Shown: positions 9,556-18,750, numbered from the stretch's first letter. The stretch is DNA of 64,000 nucleotides from Enterococcus caccae ATCC BAA-1240 (GCF_000407145.1 NZ_KE136475.1:248001-312000), one strand, 5' to 3'. The notes: generated from the letters alone by a model not told the origin. Program-made: numbers and translations.

Positions 9556-9596
9556 AGAGGGCAGCACAAGACGAGAATCGTTTTGTCCTACCCTCT
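9556..9596 (+). repeat. Inverted repeat in the ytmP-trmB gap
   Basis: AGAGGGCAGCACAAGACG pairs imperfectly with CGTTTTGTCCTACCCTCT around AGAAT. No T-tract follows directly, so this is more likely an intercistronic mRNA stem or an attenuator than a terminator. Confidence 0.5.
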
Positions 9597-9629
9597 TAAA
9601 ATTTGTTATAAAGAAAGGGAACATAAACT

Positions 9630-10286
9630 ATGCGAATGAGAAAAAGACCTGGAGCAGCTGAATTATTAGCTAGTCATCCTGAATTAGTCGTAGATGAGCC
9701 AGAAAAGTGGCAAGGGCGTTGGGCTGAACGTTTTGGAAATAATCACCCTATTCATATTGAAATCGGCTCAGGTAAGGGACAATTTGTAGTAGGCATGGCC
9801 AAAGCGCACCCAGACATCAACTATATTGGGATCGACATGCAACTAAGTGTTCTTTCGATCGCATTAGAAAAAGCTTTAGAAGAAGAGTTGCCCAACTTAC
9901 AATTGCTTCATGTCAATGGAGAAGAATTGACACAATATTTTGCAGAAAACGAAGTAGATCAAATTTACTTGAACTTTTCAGATCCGTGGCCGAAAACACG
10001 ACATGAGAAACGGCGTTTGACGTTTAAGACTTTTTTAGCAACAGATGAAAAAATTCTTAAACCGAATGGCGAAATCCATTTTAAAACAGATAATCGAGGC
10101 TTGTTTGAGTATTCATTAAGTAGCTTTTCAAAATATGGTATGATCTTAGAAAAAGTTTGGTTGGATTTGCATGCTAGTGACTTCGAGGGCAATATCATGA
10201 CAGAGTATGAAGCAAAATTTTCAGCTAAAGGACAACCGATTTATCGCGTAGAAGCAAGGTTTCAAGTTGAAGAAACATCGAAATAA
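9630..10286 (+). CDS. trmB: tRNA (guanine46-N7)-methyltransferase TrmB
   Basis: This SAM-dependent enzyme makes m7G46 in the tRNA variable loop. The SAM-binding motif [14 protein letters not shown] (residues about 46-60) and the substrate motif [17 protein letters not shown] (about 115-132) are diagnostic. The length of 218 aa is typical. The ATG at 9630 follows AAGAAAGGGAACATAAACT. Confidence 0.96.
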   Translation: MRMRKRPGAAELLASHPELVVDEPEKWQGRWAERFGNNHPIHIEIGSGKGQFVVGMAKAHPDINYIGIDMQLSVLSIALEKALEEELPNLQLLHVNGEELTQYFAENEVDQIYLNFSDPWPKTRHEKRRLTFKTFLATDEKILKPNGEIHFKTDNRGLFEYSLSSFSKYGMILEKVWLDLHASDFEGNIMTEYEAKFSAKGQPIYRVEARFQVEETSK

Positions 10287-10382
10287 GGGAGGAATTTGTT
10301 GAGAAAACAGAAACTATAGTTGATTTTTGTTGACTTATTTCTGAAAGGACTCCTTTTTACGACCATGTATTTGAATTTTAAG

Positions 10383-10487
10383 GGGTGTGGGACAAAAGTA
10401 ACAATCACTTTTGTTTCACACCCTAAATGCGAATAAATGGTGGAAGCAGAAGCAATCCCTTCGGAAATAAGCTTCTGCCCCATCCTC
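10383..10487 (-). repeat. Intergenic composite repeat, copy A (ends in a hairpin)
   Basis: Read on the minus strand, this element has GAGGATGGGGCAGAAGC, a TTATTTC block, ATTGCTTCTGC, ATTTATTCGCAT and then a terminal hairpin (GGGTGTGAAACAAAAGT / ACTTTTGTCCCACACCC, 10383-10423). The same order of modules recurs at 13935-14051 and 38165-38287. It follows the minus-strand gene at 10600 and probably terminates it. It occupies most of the 10287-10599 gene-free gap. Confidence 0.6.
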
Positions 10488-10599
10488 TTTAGTGATTCTT
10501 TTAATGACGAAATAATACATAGCACAATGCCGGAAAAGAAAAAAAGAACAGTCATAACAGCACATTTTATAATGTATTGCTACAACGATTCTTTAAGCT

Positions 10600-10941
10600 T
10601 TAATTTTTGATACGTTTTACATCGATCACAGTGCCAGTAAAGGCATCCGCCGTAAATTCATATTGAACCATAACGCCATCTTCCAGACGTGAAATACCTC
10701 CATTGTAGGTTTTAGAATGAACAGCAAACTTCCGTAATGGCTTTTTCTCAAATTCAATCCAAGAGCCTTCAATCGGTCCTTCTTTCAAAAAGGCGGCTTT
10801 GACATTTTCTAAAACTAAATCAGCATCTAATGTTCGTTTTTTTTGATACCATAGAGTAGAAGCAATGCCACTTATGATGCCTAAACTTACACCAATGGCT
10901 AAGCCGCCTTTAAAATAGCTTAATTCATTTTCTTCGTTCAT
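10600..10941 (-). CDS. Small membrane-anchored protein of unknown function
   Basis: This 113-aa protein has one N-terminal hydrophobic segment (YFKGGLAIGVSLGIISGIAS, residues about 8-27) and a small extracytoplasmic domain (LDADLVLENVKAAFLKEGPI ... MVQYEFTADAFTGTVIDVKR) that looks like a PepSY-type fold. ATG 10941 is chosen because GGAGGT lies 10 bases upstream; the frame extends to 11034 without a ribosome site. The gene is divergent from pepA. PepSY-type proteins often modulate envelope peptidases, but nothing specific can be claimed here. Confidence 0.7.
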   Translation of the reverse strand: MNEENELSYFKGGLAIGVSLGIISGIASTLWYQKKRTLDADLVLENVKAAFLKEGPIEGSWIEFEKKPLRKFAVHSKTYNGGISRLEDGVMVQYEFTADAFTGTVIDVKRIKN

Positions 10942-11194
10942 GGGGAAATAACCTCCGCGTATTTTCGAGTGTGTGTCAAAATTTTTAAATGTTAACTCTA
11001 TTCTAACACATTGTATGAAAATATCGAAAAACAAAAAACGTGGGCAATTGAAAAAATTTGCGTTATAATGAATGTGAAATCATATGAAAGGAGTGTCTGC
11101 CGTTTTTACTTTAAAATCATGTTATTTTTTAGTGGAAAAGAATGGTTGATCCTGAAGAAACTAGGAAGCAGGGGAACTGGCAGATAATACAACG

Positions 11195-12271
11195 ATGGAA
11201 GAAAAAACATTTCAACGCATCAAAGAACTAACAGAATTACAAGGAACAAGCGGATTTGAAGATGATATTCGTGCGTATATGAAAAAAAATATGGCCCCAT
11301 TAGTAGACGAAATTCAATATGATGGTTTGGGCGGGATTTTTGGCCTAAAAAGAGCGAAAGAACAAGATGCACCGCGTGTTATGGTTGCAGCTCATATGGA
11401 TGAAGTTGGTTTTATGTTGACACAAATCAAAGATAATGGATTATTCCAAGTGGTTCCTTTAGGCGGCTGGAATCCTTATGTAGTATCAGCGCAACGTTTT
11501 ACTTTAAAAACGAGCAAAGGCAACTATCCATGTATTTCTTCTTCTATACCGCCACATTTGTTACGTGGAACAAGCGGTCAAAAACAATTAGAAGTGACAG
11601 ATATACTATTCGATGCAGGTTTTGAATCAAGAGAAGAAGCTGAAAGCTTTGGCGTTCGCCCAGGTGATTCGATCGTTCCACAAACAGAAACAATCAAAAC
11701 GGCTAATGGCAAAAATATTATCAGTAAATCGTGGGATAATCGTTACGGTTGTACGTTAGTGTTAGAAGCATTAGAAGCGTTGCAGCAAGAACAATTGGGT
11801 CATACGCTGATTGCAGGCGCAAATGTACAAGAAGAGGTTGGCTTACGTGGTTCTAAACCTTCTGTGCATAAATTCAACCCAGATTTATTCTTTGCAGTCG
11901 ATTGTTCAGCTGCGGATGATATCCAAACGAAAAAAGGCACTTACGGACATCTTGGAGAAGGAACGTTACTACGCATTTACGATCCAGGGATGATTACATT
12001 ACCTCGCGTACGTGAATATTTATTGGACACTGCAGCAACGCACAACATTCCTTACCAATACTTTGTATCTAAAGGTGGAACAGATGCAGGTGCAGCGCAT
12101 ACCACAAATAATGGTGTGCCAAGTACTGTGATCGGTGTTTGTGGACGTTATATTCATACGCATCAAACAATGTTTAATATCAAAGATTTTGAAGCAGCGC
12201 GTGAAATGCTGATTCAAGTATTAAAAGGTTTAGATAGAACAACAGTCAATACGATCATTTATGGAAAGTAG
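11195..12271 (+). CDS. pepA: Glutamyl aminopeptidase PepA (M42 family)
   Basis: This cytosolic dinuclear-metal aminopeptidase removes N-terminal Glu/Asp from peptides. The M42 signatures are present: AAHMDEVGFM (metal ligand), KSWDNRYGCTLV, NVQEEVGLRGSK (catalytic Glu-Glu) and FAVDCSAADD, then SKGGTDAGAAH. The length of 358 aa is normal. The start has no clear Shine-Dalgarno within 15 bases; AGGAAGCAGGGG lies about 22 bases upstream. The protein N-terminus nonetheless matches the family, so translation may be weak or the leader structured. Confidence 0.93.
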   Translation: MEEKTFQRIKELTELQGTSGFEDDIRAYMKKNMAPLVDEIQYDGLGGIFGLKRAKEQDAPRVMVAAHMDEVGFMLTQIKDNGLFQVVPLGGWNPYVVSAQRFTLKTSKGNYPCISSSIPPHLLRGTSGQKQLEVTDILFDAGFESREEAESFGVRPGDSIVPQTETIKTANGKNIISKSWDNRYGCTLVLEALEALQQEQLGHTLIAGANVQEEVGLRGSKPSVHKFNPDLFFAVDCSAADDIQTKKGTYGHLGEGTLLRIYDPGMITLPRVREYLLDTAATHNIPYQYFVSKGGTDAGAAHTTNNGVPSTVIGVCGRYIHTHQTMFNIKDFEAAREMLIQVLKGLDRTTVNTIIYGK

Positions 12272-12281
12272 GGGATAGTTT

Positions 12282-12596
12282 ATGATTATTCCAACATCCT
12301 ATGAAGAGCTAGCTGGCTACGTTTCAGAAGGGAAAAGTGTCTTTTTCTTTACAGCAGATTGGTGTGGTGATTGCCGCTTTATTAAACCAGTAATGCCTGA
12401 AATCGAAGCAACATTTCCAGCATTTCGTTTTATTGAAGTAGACCGTGATAAATTCATGGAACTAGCTTCTGAGTGGAATATCTTTGGGATCCCGAGCTTT
12501 GTTGTGACGGATCAAGGAAAAGAATTAGGGCGTCTGGTCAATAAAAATCGTAAAACGAAAGAAGAAATCACAACATTTTTACAAAGCGTCAGTTGA
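12282..12596 (+). CDS. Thioredoxin-like protein (YtpP type)
   Basis: This 104-aa single-domain thioredoxin fold has the active site DWCGDCRFI (CxxC) and the cis-proline loop FGIPSFVV. It sits 10 bp after pepA with GGGGATAGTTT as ribosome site, the same neighbourhood as ytpP in Bacillus. It is probably a cytosolic disulfide reductase; its partner is unknown. It is distinct from the two membrane-anchored thioredoxin-like proteins near the end of the window. Confidence 0.88.
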   Translation: MIIPTSYEELAGYVSEGKSVFFFTADWCGDCRFIKPVMPEIEATFPAFRFIEVDRDKFMELASEWNIFGIPSFVVTDQGKELGRLVNKNRKTKEEITTFLQSVS

Positions 12597-12657
12597 TGTT
12601 TTAATCGACCGTAACTAGCCGATTCAAACGATAAAAAATGATCGGGAGATGAGTTCT

Positions 12658-13119
12658 ATGTTAACACAAACATATAAAAATATTTTAGTTGGTGTAGATG
12701 GTAGTGATCAAGCAAATCTAGCGTATCATCAAGCTATTGAAGTAGCTAAAAGAAATAACGGTCGTGTGATAGTGGCTCACATCATAGAAAATAAAGTCTA
12801 CACAATGATGGGGTATTCGTCTTTGAACGATGGTTTATTGGATCAAGAAACAGAAAATGCTAAGGAACTATTAGATGACTGTAAAGATTATGCAAAAAGT
12901 GTTGATTTTACTCAAGTCGAAACAATCGTAGCATATGGCTCAGCCAAAGAAGTAATGTGTCAAGAGTTGTCAAAGAAATATGATGTTGATTTGATCATGG
13001 TAGGTCAATCAGGTCTAAATGCAGTCGAACGTTTAATGATAGGCAGCGTCAGTAGCTATATTATTCGACATGCTCCGTGTGATGTGTTGATCGTTCATCC
13101 TGAGGCAAATAACAAATAG
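12658..13119 (+). CDS. Universal stress protein (UspA family)
   Basis: This 153-aa protein opens NILVGVDGSDQANLAYHQAI and ends VMVGQSGLNAVERLMIGSVS, the ATP-binding G-2x-G-9x-G(S/T) pattern of UspA proteins. ATG 12658 is preferred to the ATG at 12649 because GGGAG at 12644-12648 is correctly spaced only for the second. Usp proteins bind ATP and are induced by stress; no partner can be inferred. A terminator follows. Confidence 0.9.
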   Translation: MLTQTYKNILVGVDGSDQANLAYHQAIEVAKRNNGRVIVAHIIENKVYTMMGYSSLNDGLLDQETENAKELLDDCKDYAKSVDFTQVETIVAYGSAKEVMCQELSKKYDVDLIMVGQSGLNAVERLMIGSVSSYIIRHAPCDVLIVHPEANNK

Positions 13120-13130
13120 ATAGTCAGTGT

Positions 13131-13174
13131 AAAAAAGGTGAAGCAAGGCGTAACCGTTTTGTTTCACTTTTTTT
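13131..13174 (+). terminator. Intrinsic terminator after the usp gene
   Basis: AAAAAAGGTGAAGCAAGGC pairs imperfectly with GTTTTGTTTCACTTTTTTT and ends in a T-run. Confidence 0.75.
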
Positions 13175-13301
13175 CTGTGGTAAATGTGTACAAGAAAAAA
13201 GCCATGCAAGGGACCTGTTTTTTTGTTAAGATAGGACAGAAGATATAGAGCAGATTAGGCTAGTATCTTGGAAAATAGATAAAAATGGAGTGAAGAAAAA
13301 A

Positions 13302-13919
13302 ATGATTTTTGCTTATAATAGAGACCATGTCGGTGATGTCTTGATGGTCATCGTAACTGACGATAAAGGACAAGAAAATCGTGTAGAACGTAAAGGAAAT
13401 GTTGCACGCGTAAGCGTAGTTGGGGATGAACAGGTCGTTGCTTGGAATATTTTTGAAGCATCCATGATTTTAGGCGAAATTGAAGGCAATGGACAAGTAG
13501 AATTGACAGACGAACAAGTAGCTAAAGTGAATAACGAACTAGTGAAGGCGGGCTTTTCTGAAATTTTAGAAAAAGATAATGATCCAAAAATTGTGATTGG
13601 TTTTGTAAAATCTTGCAAAAAGCATCCTGATTCTGATCATTTATCGGTTACTCAAACAGAAGTTGATCATGGCGAAGTGCTGCAAATTGTTTGCGGTGCA
13701 CCGAATATCAAAGCCGGACAAAAAGTTGTTGTAGCTAAACCTGGCGCAATGATGCCGGATGGTTTGATGATTTGGCCAGGTGTTTTACGTGGAGTGGAAA
13801 GTTTTGGAATGATCTGCTCAGCTGGAGAGTTGCGTTTACCAGATGCGCCTACGAAAAAGGGAATTTTAGAATTGCCATTTGATGCTGTTGTCGGAGACGC
13901 TTTTCCTGTGGGGAAATAA
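13302..13919 (+). CDS. YtpR-family tRNA-binding protein
   Basis: This 205-aa protein has a C-terminal OB-fold tRNA-binding domain (residues about 95-200: IVIGFVKSCKKHPDSDHLSV, LQIVCGAPNIKAGQKVVVA, SFGMICSAGELRL) homologous to the EMAP/PheT N-terminal domain. This is the YtpR layout. ATG 13302 is chosen because GGAG at 13287 suits it; the upstream GTG at 13290 overlaps that site. It probably binds tRNA as a free-standing chaperone-like domain; function is not established. A repeat/terminator element follows. Confidence 0.88.
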   Translation: MIFAYNRDHVGDVLMVIVTDDKGQENRVERKGNVARVSVVGDEQVVAWNIFEASMILGEIEGNGQVELTDEQVAKVNNELVKAGFSEILEKDNDPKIVIGFVKSCKKHPDSDHLSVTQTEVDHGEVLQIVCGAPNIKAGQKVVVAKPGAMMPDGLMIWPGVLRGVESFGMICSAGELRLPDAPTKKGILELPFDAVVGDAFPVGK

Positions 13920-13934
13920 ATAGATAAGTTTAAA

Positions 13935-14051
13935 GAGGACGAGACAAAAGCGTTTAGCTCCGAGAAATAAGAAGAAGTTGCTTTTTTCTTGCCGTTTATT
14001 CAGATTAAAAGCCCGAAACAAAACTGTTTTGCAGTTTTGTTTCGGGCTTTT
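13935..14051 (+). repeat. Intergenic composite repeat, copy B, ending in a strong terminator
   Basis: Modules in order: GAGGACGAGACAAAAGCG, TTTAGCTCCGAGAAATAAG, TTGCTTTTTTC, GTTTATTCAGATT, then a hairpin with perfect 20-bp arms (14007-14026 and 14032-14051) around TTTTG. The hairpin starts with AAAAGCCCG and ends CGGGCTTTT, so it terminates both ytpR and the convergent htrA. Confidence 0.75.
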
Positions 14052-14094
14052 ATTTGTTGATGGTGTATGAAGCAAGCTTTTTTAGTTCACTCAA

Positions 14095-15414
14095 TTATGG
14101 ATTTTGTGAATTATTTGAGTTAGATGAATTTTGTTTTAATGCGGATTGGTCGATGGTTAATTCAACATTGACGTTTTGTTCCTTTCCATCACGATAGAAA
14201 GTGATTTTCATCTTCTCACCAACTTTTTTCTTGTAAAGTGTGCTTTGTAAATCAGTGACAGAGTTGATCTCTTTGTCATCGATTTTAGTGATAACATCGT
14301 AGCGTTCAAGACCGGCTTTATCCGCTGGTGTCGCTGTTTGAACAGAACGAACAAGTACACCCATTTGGACAGACTCAGGAAGTTTCAAGATTTCTTTTCT
14401 TTGTTGCGTTGAAACATTCGTCAATTCTTCCATTGTAATCCCCAATGCTGGACGAGTCACTTTTCCTTCTTTTTCTAATTGATTAATGATATTGACTACA
14501 TCATTACTTGGAATCGCAAAGCCCATTCCTTCAACACTGACTTGACTTTCAGATTGAACGATTTTAACAGAGTTGATCCCGACCACTTGACCTTCGATAT
14601 TTACCAAAGGACCACCTGAGTTACCAGGATTGATAGCTGCATCTGTTTGAATTGCGTTGATGTTGATTGCTTGACCGTTATTTTCATTTTGGATATTTCT
14701 ATTCACAGAAGAAATAATTCCTTGCGTTACTGAGTTGGCATAAGCTGAGCCTAATGGTGAACCGATTGCTAGAGCAGGCTCACCGATTTTCAAGTTATCA
14801 GAATTACCAAATTCAGCAATGGAGTCCACTTTATCTGAAGAAATTTTGATCACAGCAAGGTCAGTGTAAGAATCCGTACCAACTAATTCACCTTTCACTT
14901 TTGTACCATCGTGTAAAACAACTTCTAAACCTTTGGCTTGATCCACTACATGATTATTAGTCACGATATACGCTGTTTTACCGTCTTTTTTGTAGATTAC
15001 TCCGCTACCTTCACTGGCAGCTTGTAAATCGCTACCGTCAGACTCAGCGTTATTAGAGCCGTTTCCATCATTTCCACCAAAGATACTGCCAAAACCACTG
15101 GCATCACTATTTTGGCTAGGACTTTGCAAGTTGATTACTGAAACCACTGAATCTTTTACTTTATCAACCGCTTTGGTCACGTCACTATTGACATCTAAAT
15201 TAACATTCGTCACTTTTGTGTCGCCCTTGTTGTTTTTTACTGTGCTCGTTGTTGTAGGTGAATTAGATGAAGGCGAATTTTGACCCATGATCGCATAAGC
15301 GCCACCAAAAGCTAATGCTCCACCGAGCAAGCCCCCAACTAAACCAATCCCAAATTTTTTGAATAAGCCATTTTGCTTTTTATCTGAATCAGGTGTAACA
15401 TCTTTCTTTTGCAT
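14095..15414 (-). CDS. htrA: HtrA/DegP-like membrane-anchored serine protease
   Basis: This 439-aa surface protease degrades misfolded secreted proteins. After a cytoplasmic N-terminus there is one membrane anchor (residues about 21-43, FGIGLVGGLLGGALAFGGAY), a Ser/Asn/Gly-rich linker, an S1C trypsin domain and one PDZ domain (about 320-415). The triad is visible: His155 (VTNNHVV), Asp185 (YTDLAVI) and Ser266 (PGNSGGP). AGGAGGTTGCTTGT precedes the ATG. A 12-bp palindrome, GTCTTTCAAGAC, at 15462-15473 lies in the promoter region and could be an operator. It is divergent from rlmH across a DnaA-box cluster. Confidence 0.95.
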   Translation of the reverse strand: MQKKDVTPDSDKKQNGLFKKFGIGLVGGLLGGALAFGGAYAIMGQNSPSSNSPTTTSTVKNNKGDTKVTNVNLDVNSDVTKAVDKVKDSVVSVINLQSPSQNSDASGFGSIFGGNDGNGSNNAESDGSDLQAASEGSGVIYKKDGKTAYIVTNNHVVDQAKGLEVVLHDGTKVKGELVGTDSYTDLAVIKISSDKVDSIAEFGNSDNLKIGEPALAIGSPLGSAYANSVTQGIISSVNRNIQNENNGQAININAIQTDAAINPGNSGGPLVNIEGQVVGINSVKIVQSESQVSVEGMGFAIPSNDVVNIINQLEKEGKVTRPALGITMEELTNVSTQQRKEILKLPESVQMGVLVRSVQTATPADKAGLERYDVITKIDDKEINSVTDLQSTLYKKKVGEKMKITFYRDGKEQNVNVELTIDQSALKQNSSNSNNSQNP

Positions 15415-15566
15415 ACAAGCAACCTCCTAATTAATTATCATTATTTATTATATTTAGTATAGTCTTTCAAGACACCTTTAGTCTACCCAATAGCTTTGAA
15501 TTTTTTATGAACAAGTTAGGGAGAAAAACAGATACAATTAATGAAAAAATGTTATTGTTGGAATAC

Positions 15567-15748
15567 TTATACACAGTAAAGTGTGAAAAACTTTTTAAAA
15601 TAAGCGGAAAACTTCTGTGAAAAAGTTATCCACAAAATGTGGATAATGTGGATAAATAAACGGGAATATGTGTTTGTATCTTGAAATACTGTAAAATAAG
15701 GAATAATTCAGCACTAACCTGTGGATAAGTCTGTGCATATGTGTATAA
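15567..15748. promoter_or_regulatory. Cluster of six DnaA boxes in the htrA-rlmH gap
   Basis: Perfect TTATCCACA boxes lie at 15626-15634 (+), 15638-15646 (-), 15647-15655 (-) and 15720-15728 (-). TTATACACA variants lie at 15567-15575 (+) and 15740-15748 (-). No dnaA, dnaN or other origin gene is in the window, so this is a secondary DnaA-binding region rather than a demonstrated origin. The rest of the 424-bp gap is AT-rich promoter DNA. Confidence 0.8.
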
Positions 15749-15838
15749 CTTTGTGGGAAAGTATGTGGAAGAGTCAAAATATTCATGATAAAATTGTTAA
15801 CAAGTAAAAGAATTAAAACCGAAAGAGACGTGAAACTG

Positions 15839-16318
15839 TTGAAAATAAAAATTATTACTGTAGGGAAGTTAAAAGAAAAATATCTGGTTCAAGGAATCAA
15901 TGAATACTTAAAACGATTGAAAAGTTATGCAAAAGTAGAAATCATTGAAGTAGCAGATGAAAAAGCACCGGAAAATTTAAGCGAAGCAGAGATGCTTCAA
16001 GTTAAAGGTAAAGAAGGAGATCGGATTTTAGCGAAAATTGGAGATCAAGATCATGTTTTTGTTTTGGCGATTAATGGGAAGCAGTTTAGTAGTGAAGAGT
16101 TTTCAAAGGAAATCGAAATGTTGGGAATCAATGGGAAGAGTCAGTTGGCGTTTGTGATCGGTGGTTCGTTGGGATTGAGTGATGAGGTCTTGAAGAGAAG
16201 CCAGCAACAGATGTCGTTTGGGAAGCTGACTTATCCACATCAATTGATGCGGTTAGTTTTGGTGGAGCAGATTTATCGAGGGTTTCGGATTATGCGAGGG
16301 GAACCGTATCATAAATAG
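15839..16318 (+). CDS. rlmH: 23S rRNA (pseudouridine1915-N3)-methyltransferase RlmH
   Basis: This SPOUT-class methyltransferase makes m3Psi1915 in helix 69. The TTG at 15839 gives the canonical 159-aa protein starting [15 protein letters not shown]; a longer frame from 15785 would add 18 residues foreign to the family and run into the DnaA-box region. The SAM-knot motifs [14 protein letters not shown] and [19 protein letters not shown] are diagnostic. The Shine-Dalgarno is weak (GAGACG). Confidence 0.95.
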   Translation: MKIKIITVGKLKEKYLVQGINEYLKRLKSYAKVEIIEVADEKAPENLSEAEMLQVKGKEGDRILAKIGDQDHVFVLAINGKQFSSEEFSKEIEMLGINGKSQLAFVIGGSLGLSDEVLKRSQQQMSFGKLTYPHQLMRLVLVEQIYRGFRIMRGEPYHK

Positions 16319-16515
16319 GGAGATTTTTATAGAGAGTAGGAATAACTATTTTGTATCTTAAATTCATTTAAAGAAAAGATAGAAGAGATAAGTAATAAAA
16401 ATAGTTTGTCATCAGGACAGTTTGTATTTAGATAATGAAAAAAGTTATCCTGTAATGCGTAAACTATATCAATAGACTAGTTCAGTTGATATTATAGAGG
16501 ATAAGCATAAAATAT

Positions 16516-16561
16516 AGTACACAAAAACAATGAAGAGTACTCTTCATTGTTTTTGTGTACT
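16516..16561. repeat. 46-bp perfect palindrome downstream of rlmH
   Basis: Two 23-bp arms meet with no spacer. The left arm runs from AGTACACAAAAACAATG to GAAGAGT; the right arm is its exact complement, ending CATTGTTTTTGTGTACT. It could act as a bidirectional terminator for rlmH and agrA, although no T-run lies directly outside it. The remaining 16319-16667 shows no gene. Confidence 0.7.
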
Positions 16562-16667
16562 GAAATTAAGAACTGCCACTAGGTGAAATGAAAAACTAGG
16601 TGCGTTCAATTAGGAAATGATAAATTGACTAGCGTAAGAAAATATTAATGAGTAACAATGAGATTTT

Positions 16668-17399
16668 TTAGCTATTCTCAATAAGATTTTTCATAAATCT
16701 TGTTGAAATATAACAGATTTCTCCGTTGTTCATCTCTACCTCCCGTTCTTTTTTATGAATTTTTTTAATGTTTTTTTTGTTTATGACAAATGATTTATGA
16801 CAGCGATAGAAATCATCTGAGATGGATACTAGTTCCTTGATTGCTCCGTAAAATTCAAGCTGAGAATTATCCAAGTGTAATATAATTTTATGTGGAGTGG
16901 GAGAGGTCTCAAAAAAGAGAATATCTTCATGATTTATGACATGGACTTTATCGCCCACATTAATTTTAAAGATGTTCTTTTTTTCTTGTCGATCATTTTT
17001 GTAACGTTTAAAAGCAGTATGAACACATTCCTGTATACGTTTTTGAATGTGTTCAGGATGGTCTTTGATGATATAGTCCATTGCTTCAACTTTGTAAGTA
17101 AATGTTAAGTACGAAAGTTCAGCATGTGTTGTAACAAAAACGATTTTGCCTAAATCATCTTGTTCCCTTATCTCAGAAGCTAAAGCAATACCAGACATTT
17201 CATGTTTTAAATCAACGTCTAAAAAGTACAATCCTGTTGTTTTGGGATGTGTTTTAACAAACTCTAAGATCTCATGAGGATCTGCTGAGGAGATAACTAA
17301 CTCCATGTCATAGTCTTCAATCATAATCGTATTTTTAACATAGCGCTCAATATTTTTTCGCTGCTCTGTTTCGTCTTCACAAATAAAAATTGATAACAT
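16668..17399 (-). CDS. agrA: AgrA/FsrA-like LytTR response regulator
   Basis: This 243-aa protein has an N-terminal receiver domain (MLSIFICEDETEQRKNIERY; phospho-acceptor Asp in LYFLDVDL; conserved Thr/Lys region FVTTHAELSYLTFTYKVEAM) and a C-terminal LytTR DNA-binding domain (FYRCHKSFVINKKNIKKIHK). ATG 17399 is chosen over an upstream frame because AGGAGT precedes it. It lies 13 bp after the histidine kinase gene and shares its promoter. By family it binds paired short repeats in target promoters; candidate sites are the ACAGTT motifs at 18844, 19431 and 21410. Confidence 0.9.
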   Translation of the reverse strand: MLSIFICEDETEQRKNIERYVKNTIMIEDYDMELVISSADPHEILEFVKTHPKTTGLYFLDVDLKHEMSGIALASEIREQDDLGKIVFVTTHAELSYLTFTYKVEAMDYIIKDHPEHIQKRIQECVHTAFKRYKNDRQEKKNIFKINVGDKVHVINHEDILFFETSPTPHKIILHLDNSQLEFYGAIKELVSISDDFYRCHKSFVINKKNIKKIHKKEREVEMNNGEICYISTRFMKNLIENS

Positions 17400-17412
17400 A
17401 TCTAGACACTCC

Positions 17413-18708
17413 TTAAGTTTTATTATGGATAATAATTTTTTGAATAAATGTAGAATCAACTATAAGGGTTTCTGAAGTACATTGTGGGCAAGCCTCAATC
17501 AATTCTTGTAAATTTGTTAGTCCTAACCCCCTATTATAACCTTTAGTAGAAAAGCCTTGTTTCTTTAATTGGTAGATCTTTGGGATGGATGTTTTACAAG
17601 TATTTTGTATAACGATAAGTATTGAATTTTTCTGTTTTATAAACGCAACTTGTAAAAGACCGTCATGCAATTCTTCTAAGGCTTCGATTGCGTTATCAAG
17701 TAATATCCCTAGGATACGTACAAGTGAGACATGGGGGATATTGATAAAGTCAATTGTTTCTTGAATTTCTACAGATACGTTCATTTTTTTTTCTTGAGCC
17801 AAAATGATTTTAGCAGTCAATATACTTTTTATATCATCTAAATGCAGTCGGCTTATGTCTTCAAGTTCAAAATTATACTGTTCTATTTGACGCCCCGTAG
17901 GTTTGATATTATTAAAAAAATAAGTTTCTAATGCATCATAATCCTTGTTTACAAAATATCCTTCCAATGAAGTTAAAATATTTTGGTAATCGTGTCTAAA
18001 CTTTCTCATCTCTAAATATTGATATTCTAAATCAGAAGTATATTTACGCATCGCTCTCACTTCAGTCTCTTTTTTTTCAATTTCGTATGTTCTTTTCAAT
18101 GAATCGATATACGAGTGAACTGAAACTGAAGATACAAGAATCAAAATGATAAAAAAGAGTAGATTCAATTCGATAATAGTACGATTATTGCCCGAAATTA
18201 ATTCAAATAAAACATTCAGATAAAAAAGCAAAAGAGTTGAAGTGGTACCAAATGCGAACAAATTTTTTGTACTATTTGATTTTATGGCATCAGAAAAGTG
18301 GCTTGAAAAATTTCTAGTAATTAAAATAATACCAAACGTAATTACTGCATATGAAATTAAAAATGGAACTATATTTTCTGAAAGAGAGTCAAATAGATGT
18401 AGTTTCAAGAAAAATGAAATGAGAAGACTGGCAATATGATCACCTAGAATATTGATTATTAATACAGTAGACAAAATAATCAAATCTAGTTTCCAGTCTT
18501 GTTCATGCATTCTAATGATGATAAATAACAATATTAGTTGGAAAATTAGTGTGTAGATTCCTAGATTAATATGAACAATACTGTTGTTTACCAAAAAAAG
18601 TAACAAGACGAAGATTTCTTTTAAAAAAAAACTTTTATCCTTTATAAATAATTTGATGCTGACATATATAATTAGAGCTTGAATAACTAATGCTGTTATT
18701 TCTGCCAT
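17413..18708 (-). CDS. agrC: AgrC/FsrC-like quorum-sensing histidine kinase
   Basis: This 431-aa kinase has an N-terminal half of six or seven hydrophobic segments (the peptide-sensing domain) and a GHKL kinase domain. The H-box is RKFRHDYQNILTSLEGYF, the N-box GILLDNAIEALEE and the G-box RGLGLTNLQELI. ATG 18708 is preferred to the GTG at 18726. By homology it senses the thiolactone or lactone peptide made from AgrD by AgrB, encoded just across the divergent promoter, and phosphorylates the adjacent regulator. Confidence 0.9.
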   Translation of the reverse strand: MAEITALVIQALIIYVSIKLFIKDKSFFLKEIFVLLLFLVNNSIVHINLGIYTLIFQLILLFIIIRMHEQDWKLDLIILSTVLIINILGDHIASLLISFFLKLHLFDSLSENIVPFLISYAVITFGIILITRNFSSHFSDAIKSNSTKNLFAFGTTSTLLLFYLNVLFELISGNNRTIIELNLLFFIILILVSSVSVHSYIDSLKRTYEIEKKETEVRAMRKYTSDLEYQYLEMRKFRHDYQNILTSLEGYFVNKDYDALETYFFNNIKPTGRQIEQYNFELEDISRLHLDDIKSILTAKIILAQEKKMNVSVEIQETIDFINIPHVSLVRILGILLDNAIEALEELHDGLLQVAFIKQKNSILIVIQNTCKTSIPKIYQLKKQGFSTKGYNRGLGLTNLQELIEACPQCTSETLIVDSTFIQKIIIHNKT

Positions 18709-18744
18709 AAAGAACAACCTGCCCACCTTTTGTGTATTAATATC

Positions 18745-18750
18745 ATTATA
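18745..18750 (-). promoter_or_regulatory. -10 element of the agrCA promoter
   Basis: TATAAT on the minus strand, 36 bp before the agrC start. The -35 region is poor, suggesting activator dependence. Confidence 0.5.

Noticed and set aside
15567-15748. Chromosomal replication origin
   Set aside because: DnaA boxes are clustered, but dnaA, dnaN and an obvious AT-rich unwinding element are absent, so only a secondary DnaA-binding site is claimed.
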